Made by a program: the position numbers and the translations under genes. From NCBI GenBank assembly GCA_034666965.1, contig JAXDKT010000193.1:1-23359 (forward strand): DNA of 23,359 nt. The letters are read 5' to 3'. This document shows positions 1 to 6,724 of the stretch, piece by piece (positions within the stretch are counted from its first letter, which is position 1; the number at the start of each line of letters is the position of its first letter). This stretch comes from Chersky-267 sp034666965. Its GTDB lineage: Bacteria; Chloroflexota; Limnocylindria; Limnocylindrales; CSP1-4. The notes under the pieces are model-generated. The model ran no database searches, had not been told where the DNA came from, and worked only from the letters and a program-made list of their open reading frames with translations.

Positions 1-456
1 CGTTGGCATCGTGACGGACACGGTGCCGCCGGGCAGATTCAGGGTGCAGCCTTGCGACGGAGGGTTACCCGTTCTGGTCCGATGGGCCCGGAACGAATAT
101 GTGTGCGTTCCGGCGGCCAGCGTCGTGCTCGATTGGAAGGTCGCCCCTCCCGGCCAGAAGCCTGAGGCTGGGCCAGTCATCGGGTGGAGCGTGCCATCGA
201 CGGTCACTCCGATGTCCCACGGACCGAGGTTCTGGTCGTCGCGGAAGACCGCGGAGAAGGTGAATGAGGTAGCGGTCGTCCCGGAACCGGGCGACACGGC
301 TCCATTCTCCAGGTAGCTGACGTGGTTCGAATTGCCACACTGCACGGCAGCCACGGGTGCCACCGCGGGGGCAGTCAGGCTCAGCACCATCACCACGAGC
401 AGTGATGGGATGAGCAGGCCGACGACCGGCAGGCGGGCGCGAAGAGACGTATCCAC
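1..456 (-). CDS. Secreted protein of unknown function, N-terminal part (cut by the left edge)
   Basis: The first 152 codons of a gene that continues past base 1. I chose the GTG at 456 because an in-frame TGA lies eight codons upstream and no ATG lies between; no clear Shine-Dalgarno site precedes it. The protein begins with a short basic segment (R6, R8), a hydrophobic stretch at about residues 11-29 and an Ala/Pro/Val-rich region to about 38, which reads as a Sec signal peptide. The visible mature part is rich in Thr, Ser and Gly, looks beta-rich, has cysteines near residues 40 and 135, and carries phrases such as VTVDGTLH that fit an Ig-like or beta-sandwich fold. I do not recognise a family. 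It lies about 100 bases downstream of the polyphosphate kinase gene on the same strand, so it could be read from that transcript or from its own promoter. Existence as a gene is well supported by codon use; function is unknown. Confidence 0.7.
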   Translation of the reverse strand, partial: MDTSLRARLPVVGLLIPSLLVVMVLSLTAPAVAPVAAVQCGNSNHVSYLENGAVSPGSGTTATSFTFSAVFRDDQNLGPWDIGVTVDGTLHPMTGPASGFWPGGATFQSSTTLAAGTHTYSFRAHRTRTGNPPSQGCTLNLPGGTVSVTMPT

Positions 457-544
457 TCTGCACGACCGTAGTCAGGACCCCTCGCCGCGTCGATGGGCCG
501 TTCGTCCGGTGGCTCCGGGCCGAACGGGTGACCGGGCGTCGGCC

Positions 545-559
545 GGCCGGATTCCGGCC
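545..559 (-). terminator. GC-rich hairpin at the stop codon of the PPK2 gene
   Basis: A perfect inverted repeat (GGCCGGA facing TCCGGCC, effectively a 5-bp stem with a 5-base loop) begins at the last base of the TAG stop codon. It sits where a terminator is expected, but no T-run follows on the minus strand, so a factor-independent terminator is only a possibility. Confidence 0.3.
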
Positions 560-1386
560 TATTCGATAACGATCTTGTCGATCCCCGGCGGCGGCGGCGG
601 ATAGCGTGGATCGAGGCGCTCGATCGTGTCCTCGACGATCATCGACACGGCCAGGTTGCGGAACCAACGGTGATTGGCCGGGATGAGATACCAGGGCGCC
701 GCAGCGGTCGAGGTCCGCTCGAGACAATCCTCGTAGGCCTTCATGTACGCGTCCCACAGGGCCCGCTCCGCCAGGTCGCCCATCGAGAACTTCCAACGCT
801 TGGTCGGATCGCCAAGGCGGGCCTGGAGCCGCTCCCGCTGCTCGTCCTTGTCGATGTGCAGGAAGAGCTTGACGATCGTGGTGCCCTCTTCGACCAGCAT
901 CCGCTCCCAGTCGTTGATCTGGCGGTAGCGCTTCCGCCAGACCGCCGCCGGGACCAGCTCGTGGACCCGGACGACCAGGACATTCTCGTAGTGGGAGCGA
1001 TTGAAGATCGCGATGGAGCCCTTCGCCGGCGCGTGCGGATGGACCCGCCAGAGGTAATCGTGGCTGAGCTCGACCGGGGTCGGCGTCTTGAACGCGGTGA
1101 CCGAGCAGCCCATCGGATTGAACGCACGCATGACCTTGGCCATCGTGCCGTCCTTGCCGGATGCGTCCATGCCCTGCAGAACGATCAGGACGGGATGCTT
1201 GGCCTCGGCCCACAGGCGCTGCTGGAGCGAGGTGAGATTCGCCTCGAGCTCGGCCTCGGTCGCCAGAACCGATGCCTTGTCGTGACCGAAGGTCTGGCCC
1301 GCGTCGACGCGTCCCAGGCTCACCTTGGAACGGGGCTTGACCCGCAAGGCGTCGATCAGTTTCCGGGTGGCCGCCGATCGCGCCAT
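559..1386 (-). CDS. ppk2: Polyphosphate kinase 2 family protein (polyphosphate:nucleotide phosphotransferase)
   Basis: 275 aa. PPK2 enzymes move phosphate between inorganic polyphosphate and nucleoside mono- or diphosphates in the cytoplasm. The Walker A loop GMDASGKDGT is at about residues 72-81, the family's Walker B-like FNRSHYENV at about 128-136, and a lid region with DKDEQRERLQAR and DPTKRWKFS follows; the C-terminus has the usual HRWFRNL segment. Length fits the single-domain PPK2 group with about 260-300 residues, most like the subgroup annotated as polyphosphate:nucleotide phosphotransferase (ADP- and/or AMP-using). I placed the start at the ATG at 1386, because GGAGA (1393-1397) lies six bases upstream and family similarity begins here; the reading frame stays open further upstream without homology. 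The gene is divergent from the aldehyde dehydrogenase gene, sharing a 160-base intergenic region. Substrate class (AMP versus ADP) cannot be decided by eye. Confidence 0.93.
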   Translation of the reverse strand: MARSAATRKLIDALRVKPRSKVSLGRVDAGQTFGHDKASVLATEAELEANLTSLQQRLWAEAKHPVLIVLQGMDASGKDGTMAKVMRAFNPMGCSVTAFKTPTPVELSHDYLWRVHPHAPAKGSIAIFNRSHYENVLVVRVHELVPAAVWRKRYRQINDWERMLVEEGTTIVKLFLHIDKDEQRERLQARLGDPTKRWKFSMGDLAERALWDAYMKAYEDCLERTSTAAAPWYLIPANHRWFRNLAVSMIVEDTIERLDPRYPPPPPGIDKIVIE

Positions 1387-1442
1387 GGGCCGTCTCCAGT
1401 GCTCGCCGCCGATCCGCTGAAGCGGCCCGGACAGGTGGCCGC

Positions 1443-1448
1443 AGGATA
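1443..1448 (-). promoter_or_regulatory. Possible -10 element for the PPK2 gene
   Basis: TATCCT on the minus strand, about 57 bases upstream of the PPK2 start in the divergent intergenic region 1387-1546. No convincing -35 hexamer is seen, so this is tentative. Confidence 0.22.
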
Positions 1449-1483
1449 CAGGGCGGTCGTCGGGGCCACCGCCGGTCGCCAAG

Positions 1484-1489
1484 TATCAT
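1484..1489 (+). promoter_or_regulatory. Possible -10 element for the aldehyde dehydrogenase gene
   Basis: TATCAT in an otherwise very GC-rich stretch, 57 bases before the aldehyde dehydrogenase ATG. A transcript starting near 1496 would carry the AGGAG ribosome binding site at 1534-1538. No clear -35 element is visible. Confidence 0.3.
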
Positions 1490-1546
1490 GGGCCCGATCC
1501 GCACCGAAACGCGGGCGCCCGAAACGGCCCGTCAGGAGTTCCGACC

Positions 1547-2992
1547 ATGGCAACGGCCACCGCGATCAAGCCCCATCCGATCTTCCTCGCCGGCCGCTGG
1601 GTGGACTCGCCGGACGTGCTGCCCGTGACCAACCCGGCCGATCCCGACCGCCCGGCTGGTTCCACCTACCACGCCACCGAGGCCCAGTACGAGGAGGCGG
1701 TCAGCGCCGCAGTCAGCGCATTCGAAGAAACCCGCCGCTTGCCGGCCTACGAGCGCGGACGCATCCTGCGCGCGATCAGCGCGGGGATCGCCGCCCGACG
1801 CGACGAGCTGGGTGCCCTGATCTGCGCAGAGTCGGGCAAGCCCATCCGCGATTCGCTGGTCGAGGTGGACCGGGCGGTCCTGACCTTCCGACTTGGTGCC
1901 GAGGAGGCCGAGCGGATGATCGGCGAGACGATCCCGCTCGACCTGCTGCCCTCGTCGAAGGGCCGGATCGGCATGACCCGCCGGTTCCCGATCGGCCCCG
2001 TCGCCGGGATCTCGCCGTTCAACTTCCCGCTCAATCTCGCCGCGCACAAGTTGTCGCCGGCGATCGCGGCGGGCTGCTCGATCGTTCTCAAGCCGCCGTC
2101 GAAGGATCCCCTGACGATGCTGACGGTCGCCGAGATCGTCGCCGACGTCGGTCTCCCGACGGGTGCGCTGAGCATCCTGCCGATGACGCGCGAGCTCGGT
2201 GACCGGATGGTCGAGGACGAGCGCTTCAAGCTCCTGACCTTCACCGGCTCGCCATCGGTCGGATGGCGGATGAAGGCCCGGGCGGGCAAGAAGAGGGTCG
2301 TCCTCGAGCTGGGCGGCAACGCCGGGGTCATCGTCGACAAGACGGCCGACCTGGACTGGGCTGTCCGACGGTGCCTGGTCGGGGCCTTCACCTACGCCGG
2401 TCAGGTCTGCATCAGCGTCCAGCGGATGTTCGTCCACGAGGACATCTGGGACGACTTCATGGCCAGGTTCACCGATGGTGCCCGCAAGCTCAAGCTGGGT
2501 GACCCGGCCGACCCCACCACGGACCTCGGCCCGATGGTCGATGCGGCCGCCGCGGCGCGCACGCAGCGCTGGGTGGACGAGGCGGTGGCCCTCGGCGGCA
2601 AGGTCCTCCTCGGGGGCCAGGCCGATGGAACATTCTTCCCGCCTACGATCCTGACCGAGACCCCGGTGACCGCCCAGGTCTGCTCCAACGAAGCGTTCGC
2701 GCCACTGGTCGTGGCGTTTCCGTTCCGCGACTTCGACTCCGCCATCGACCAGGTCAACGATTCGATGTTCGGGCTCCAGACCGGCGTCTTCACCAACGAC
2801 CTGGCCCACAGCTGGCGGGCCTTCGAGGGCCTGGAGGTCGGCGGGGTCATCGTCAACGACGTCCCGACCTACCGGATCGACCACATGCCCTACGGTGGGG
2901 TCAAGGACTCGGGTCTGGGGCGCGAGGGATTGCGCTGGGCGATGGAGGACATGACCGAGATCAAGATCATGGTCGTGGCCCAGCCCGGCTAG
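1547..2992 (+). CDS. NAD(P)-dependent aldehyde dehydrogenase
   Basis: 481 aa, the normal length for the ALDH superfamily. It oxidises an aldehyde to the free acid, or to an acyl-CoA in some families, with NAD(P)+. Visible landmarks: the SPFNFP motif with the oxyanion-hole Asn159, cofactor-binding Lys182 in LKPPSKDP, the TFTGSPSVG Rossmann loop at 231-239, general base Glu254 in LELGGN, and nucleophile Cys288 in AGQVC. The overall pattern resembles the lactaldehyde / glyceraldehyde-3-phosphate-like ALDH group (family 21-like) rather than betaine-aldehyde types. The ATG start is preceded by AGGAG (1534-1538) with eight bases spacing. It is the first gene of a plus-strand block with an acyl-CoA dehydrogenase, an ADP-forming acyl-CoA synthetase and a ThDP enzyme, suggesting that it oxidises an aldehyde made from a 2-oxo acid. 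The exact substrate is not determinable here. Confidence 0.95.
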   Translation: MATATAIKPHPIFLAGRWVDSPDVLPVTNPADPDRPAGSTYHATEAQYEEAVSAAVSAFEETRRLPAYERGRILRAISAGIAARRDELGALICAESGKPIRDSLVEVDRAVLTFRLGAEEAERMIGETIPLDLLPSSKGRIGMTRRFPIGPVAGISPFNFPLNLAAHKLSPAIAAGCSIVLKPPSKDPLTMLTVAEIVADVGLPTGALSILPMTRELGDRMVEDERFKLLTFTGSPSVGWRMKARAGKKRVVLELGGNAGVIVDKTADLDWAVRRCLVGAFTYAGQVCISVQRMFVHEDIWDDFMARFTDGARKLKLGDPADPTTDLGPMVDAAAAARTQRWVDEAVALGGKVLLGGQADGTFFPPTILTETPVTAQVCSNEAFAPLVVAFPFRDFDSAIDQVNDSMFGLQTGVFTNDLAHSWRAFEGLEVGGVIVNDVPTYRIDHMPYGGVKDSGLGREGLRWAMEDMTEIKIMVVAQPG

Positions 2993-3102
2993 GCACGCGC
3001 GGGCGTCGCGGGCCCGCCGACGTCCTCGGCTCGCGAATCGGCGACGTTGCGCCGCCCGGGACGCTGCGGTCCTCGGTGCGACGGGCGGGCCACCATCGCC
3101 CG

Positions 3103-4284
3103 GTGGATCTGACCCTGAGCCCTGCCGAGCGCGAGCTCCAGGCGCGCGCCCGCACCTATGTTCGCGAGGTCCTGCAGCCGCTCGAGCTCGAGCTCGAGAA
3201 ATCAGGCGGGCGTCTGTCCCCGGACCGGGGCCGCGAGCTGCGTCAGGCCGCGATCGCGGCCGGTCTCCAGGGCGGTTCGCTGCCCAAGGCGGTCGGCGGC
3301 CAGGGCTGGACGGCCCTGGAGGGCGTCCTCGTCCACGAGCAGCTCGGGCAGGTGACCGGCGGCCTGTGGTCGTACGTCCCGGGCGCCTACAACGCGCTGG
3401 TCCACGCCGACACCGAGCAGCGGCGGCGCTACCTCGACCCCTCGCTGCGCGGCGAGCGCTCCGGCTCATACGCGATCACCGAGGACGCGGCCGGTTCGGA
3501 TGCACGCACGCTGGCGGCCACAGCCGTGCACGATCCGGCCACGGGTGAGTACCTGCTCAACGGCGAGAAGTGGTTCGTGACCGGGCCCGACGACACCGAC
3601 TTCATGATCTTCCACTGCAACGTGGTCGAGGGAGATCGGGGCCTGCCGACGCTGTTCCTGGTCGACTACGACACGCCGGGCCTGCGCATGACCCACGACC
3701 CGGACTACATGCACACCTTCGCCGATCGTCACCCGCAGTTCGTCCTCGAGGACGTGCGCGTTCAAGCCGGTGCCGTCCTGGGCGGGGTCGGCCGGGCCGA
3801 TGAGCTGACCAACGAGTGGTTCGTCGAGGAACGAATCCACATCGGGGCTCGCTGCAGCGGGGCGATGGAGCGGCTGCTCACCCTGGCCGTCGAATGGGCG
3901 ACGGGACGGATCCAGTTCGGCCAGCGGATCTTCGATTTCCAGGGCGTCAGCTTCCCGCTGGCCGACTCGGCCGCGGATGCCAGCGCCGCCCGAGCGCTGA
4001 CCCGCGAATGCGCATGGCTGGTCGATCACGGCGAGGACCCCAAGGTCGTCCACGCCAAAGCCTCGCTGGCCAAGCTGTTCGCGTCCGAGGCCGCCTTCCG
4101 CTGCGCCGACCGGGTGGTCCAGGTCTTTGGTGGCCGGGGATACATGCGCGAGTTCGCGGCCGAGCGGTTCTTCCGCGAGCTTCGCGTGGACCGGATCTGG
4201 GAGGGCACGAGCGAGATCCAGCGGCTGGTCATCGCGCGCGCCCTCGAGAAGCGCGGCGTCGATCGCGTCGTCGGCCAGGGATGA
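3103..4284 (+). CDS. Acyl-CoA dehydrogenase (FAD-dependent)
   Basis: 393 aa from the GTG at 3103. Acyl-CoA dehydrogenases introduce a 2,3-double bond into an acyl-CoA and pass electrons from FAD to electron-transfer flavoprotein. The N-terminal helical domain starts with the typical DLTLSPAERELQ. The middle beta-domain has the signature YAITEDAAGSD followed by LNGEKWFVTG, and the C-terminal helices carry the FGGRGYMRE and IWEGTSEIQR signatures; the Glu of WEGTS is at the usual place of the catalytic base of short/medium-chain members. An alternative GTG at 3076 would add nine residues; neither start has a clear Shine-Dalgarno site, and I chose the one where family similarity begins. The stop overlaps the next gene's ATG (ATGA at 4281-4284), so translation is coupled to the acyl-CoA synthetase. 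Chain length and branching of the substrate are unknown. Confidence 0.94.
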   Translation: MDLTLSPAERELQARARTYVREVLQPLELELEKSGGRLSPDRGRELRQAAIAAGLQGGSLPKAVGGQGWTALEGVLVHEQLGQVTGGLWSYVPGAYNALVHADTEQRRRYLDPSLRGERSGSYAITEDAAGSDARTLAATAVHDPATGEYLLNGEKWFVTGPDDTDFMIFHCNVVEGDRGLPTLFLVDYDTPGLRMTHDPDYMHTFADRHPQFVLEDVRVQAGAVLGGVGRADELTNEWFVEERIHIGARCSGAMERLLTLAVEWATGRIQFGQRIFDFQGVSFPLADSAADASAARALTRECAWLVDHGEDPKVVHAKASLAKLFASEAAFRCADRVVQVFGGRGYMREFAAERFFRELRVDRIWEGTSEIQRLVIARALEKRGVDRVVGQG

Positions 4285-6539
4285 TCGACGCCGCCGAGTC
4301 CCCACTCGCCGAGACGGGCGGACAGCCCGGCGCGACCGACGCCCCCCGGCCGGACATCGACCTCCGACCGCTCTTCGCCCCCCGCTCGATCGCCGTGGTG
4401 GGTGCGTCGCCACGGTCCGATCTCGCGCCGACGGTTCGCAACAACCTGGCCGTGATGGGCAGTCAGACCCGGATCCACTTCGTCAACCCGAAATACGACC
4501 GGGCCTGGGACCAGCCCTGCTTCCCGGATCTGGCGGCCCTGCCCGAGGTTCCCGACGCCGTGCTCATCGCGCTCAATCCGGTGCGCGCGGCGGCCGCGAC
4601 CCAGCAGGCGGCCGACGTCGGCGCGCGGGCCGTGCTCATCCCCGGCGGCGGCGTGGTCGAGGGTGGCCCGGCCGCGGCGCAGATGCAGCGCGAGGTGCGC
4701 GCCATCGCGGTGCGCCACGGCCTTGCTCTGATCGGACCGAACTGCATGGGGATGGTCGACCTGACCACGAACTCGGCGCTCTACATCGGCGACGTCAATC
4801 CGTGGCTGCCGCGTGGCGGAGTCGCCGGGATCGCCCAGAGTGGCAGCGTCACCGACGCGTTCATCCACTCCGGAACGCGGATCGGCTTCAGCCGGATCGT
4901 CGGCAGCGGCGCCGAAGTCGTCCTCGACGTGTGCGACTACCTGGGCCACTCCCTCGACGACCCCGAGACGCACACGATCATCCTGTTCGTCGAGGGCTTC
5001 AAGCGGCCCGAACGCTTCCTCGCCCTGGCCGATCGGGCGCTCGAGCTGGGCAAGCCGATCCTGGCCGTCAAGGTCGGCCGCTCCGAGCAGGCCCGGGAAG
5101 CCTCGGTGGCCCACAGCGGCTCCATCGCCGGCGAGGACCGGGTGACCGATGCGGCCCTGGCGGCCGCCGGTGTCGTCCGGTGCGCCGACCTCGACGAGCT
5201 GCTCGAGGCGGCTGAGCTGCACGCCGGTTGTCGGCGCATGGGCCGAGACGTCGGGCGCGGTCGGACCGGCGTCGTCACCGTGTCGACCGGCGAGGCCTCG
5301 CTCATCGCCGACCTTGCCCAGGAGACCGGCCTGGACCTGCCGCCGGTCCCGGACGCGGCCCGGGCGGCCATCCTGAGCGACCTGCCCACGATGGGCTACA
5401 TCGGCAATCCGATTGACCCGTGGGGCGCCGCTGACGAGGCCACCTGCTACCCCGCCGTTCTGCGGGGCTTCGCCGAGTCGGGTGCCTACGACGTCCTGGC
5501 CATCGTCCACGACTTCCCGTACCGCTCGCTGGCCGGCGAGGTCGGGGTCGCCCGGTCGGTGACCGGCGCGCTAATCGAGGCGACGGCCGACCGCCCCGAG
5601 ATCCTGCCCGTATACATCTCGCTGACCAGCGGCGAGCCGACGCCCGAGGTCCAGGCGCTCCTGGACGAGGCCGGTGGGATCCCGCTCCTGCGCGGCGCTC
5701 GCGAGGCCGAGCTGGCCATCGCCCGACGGGCGTGGTGGGAGGGGCGCCACGCGCGGCGCCAGGTCGACGGACCCGCCCGTCCGATCTGGCCGGCGCTGGC
5801 CGCGGATCGAACCCGGTGGGGCCGTGAGCCAGCCACGGACGACGAGCCTCCGCGGGCGAGTGACGCGGGTCGGGCGCTCTCCGAGCGCGACAGCCTGGCG
5901 CTCCTGCGGGCTGCCGGCGTATCCGTTGTCGACGTTCACCACGCCGCCGATCCGGCAGGTGCGGGCGCGATCGCCGCCCGGCTCGGAGACATCCCTCTGG
6001 CGGTCAAGCTCGATGCGGTCGCTCTCGCCCACAAGAGCGACATCGGGGGTGTTCGCCTCGGAGTCGTCGGTGGGGCGGCCGTTCGCGTGGCCGCGGGCGA
6101 GCTGCTCGACGCCGGCCGGCGGGCCGGGCTCGACGTCCGCGGCGTCCTGGTCGAGCCGATGGCCGTCGACGGCCTCGAGCTCATCGTCGGGTCGAGTCGC
6201 GATCCGCTCTTCGGACCGGCGCTGGTGGTTGGCTTCGGCGGTGTCCTGACCGAGATCCTCGATGATGCGGCAATCGGCCTCGCTCCGCTCGGTCGCCCAG
6301 CGGCGCGGCGGCTGCTCGAGTCCCTCCGGGGGGCACCGCTGCTGGCCGGTGCGCGTGGACGACCCGCGGTCGATCGCGAGGCCCTGGTGGATCTCATCGT
6401 CGCCCTCGGCCAGCTGGCCTGGAGCCGGCCCGACATCGTGGCCATCGACCTGAACCCCGTCATTGCCACGTCGGATGGGGCCCTGGCCGTCGACGCGCTG
6501 GTCGTGCTCGCCCCTGCGTCCGCCGCATTCGATGCCTGA
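4281..6539 (+). CDS. ADP-forming acyl-CoA synthetase, alpha-beta fusion (acetate-CoA ligase family)
   Basis: 752 aa. Members interconvert acyl-CoA + ADP + Pi and acid + CoA + ATP. The order is: CoA-binding Rossmann domain (about 28-165, with SIAVVGAS and IGPNCMG at 151-157), succinyl-CoA-ligase-like domains (about 175-470) containing the presumed phospho-histidine His278 in VAHSGSIAGED and the acidic LFVEGF near 236-240, a linker, then an ATP-grasp domain (about 530-752) with LAHKSDIGGVRLGV. No GNAT acetyltransferase domain is attached, so it is not a Pat-type protein acetyltransferase. The ATG start overlaps the acyl-CoA dehydrogenase stop. Its position fits activation of an acid produced by the aldehyde dehydrogenase, or ATP recovery from acyl-CoA in the opposite direction. 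The physiological acid is unknown. Confidence 0.93.
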   Translation: MIDAAESPLAETGGQPGATDAPRPDIDLRPLFAPRSIAVVGASPRSDLAPTVRNNLAVMGSQTRIHFVNPKYDRAWDQPCFPDLAALPEVPDAVLIALNPVRAAAATQQAADVGARAVLIPGGGVVEGGPAAAQMQREVRAIAVRHGLALIGPNCMGMVDLTTNSALYIGDVNPWLPRGGVAGIAQSGSVTDAFIHSGTRIGFSRIVGSGAEVVLDVCDYLGHSLDDPETHTIILFVEGFKRPERFLALADRALELGKPILAVKVGRSEQAREASVAHSGSIAGEDRVTDAALAAAGVVRCADLDELLEAAELHAGCRRMGRDVGRGRTGVVTVSTGEASLIADLAQETGLDLPPVPDAARAAILSDLPTMGYIGNPIDPWGAADEATCYPAVLRGFAESGAYDVLAIVHDFPYRSLAGEVGVARSVTGALIEATADRPEILPVYISLTSGEPTPEVQALLDEAGGIPLLRGAREAELAIARRAWWEGRHARRQVDGPARPIWPALAADRTRWGREPATDDEPPRASDAGRALSERDSLALLRAAGVSVVDVHHAADPAGAGAIAARLGDIPLAVKLDAVALAHKSDIGGVRLGVVGGAAVRVAAGELLDAGRRAGLDVRGVLVEPMAVDGLELIVGSSRDPLFGPALVVGFGGVLTEILDDAAIGLAPLGRPAARRLLESLRGAPLLAGARGRPAVDREALVDLIVALGQLAWSRPDIVAIDLNPVIATSDGALAVDALVVLAPASAAFDA

Positions 6540-6681
6540 GGCGACGGTCCTGCGCCAGGTGACCACCGCTTGGGGCGTCCGACTCGTGCTCGACCGACCC
6601 GACCGTCGGTACGAGGCCACCCACCGCGATCCGACGGGCGACCCGGAGCCGCCGGCGGAACCGGAGCCACCGTCCGCTTGA
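6532..6681 (+). CDS. Possible small protein (49 aa)
   Basis: An ATG at 6532 overlaps the last eight bases of the acyl-CoA synthetase gene and opens a 49-codon frame ending in TGA at 6679-6681. About four fifths of its third positions are G or C, as in neighbouring genes. The first 32 residues look like an ordinary folded segment (TTAWGVRLVLDRPDRRYEAT); the tail is Pro/Glu-rich (GDPEPPAEPEPP). No family is recognised and no separate ribosome binding site is needed if it is translated by re-initiation. It fills the gap before the ThDP enzyme gene. In a GC-rich genome a chance frame of this length is possible, so this is a moderate call. Confidence 0.4.
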   Translation: MPEATVLRQVTTAWGVRLVLDRPDRRYEATHRDPTGDPEPPAEPEPPSA

Positions 6682-6711
6682 GCCACGCCCCGGTGGGTGC
6701 CGAGCCGGAAG

Positions 6712-6717
6712 TACACT
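6712..6717 (+). promoter_or_regulatory. Possible -10 element placing the ThDP enzyme transcript start at its ATG
   Basis: TACACT lies seven bases before the ATG at 6725, flanked by CCGGA (6705-6709) and TCCGG (6717-6721) as an inverted repeat. A transcript from this element would begin at or next to the ATG and be leaderless, consistent with the lack of a Shine-Dalgarno site. No clear -35 is present. Confidence 0.3.
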
Positions 6718-6724
6718 CCGGGCC

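Noticed and set aside
1532..3469. A 645-codon minus-strand frame opposite the aldehyde and acyl-CoA dehydrogenase genes
   Set aside because: Arg/Asp/Gly/Ala-rich shadow with no domain; the plus-strand genes carry complete catalytic motifs.
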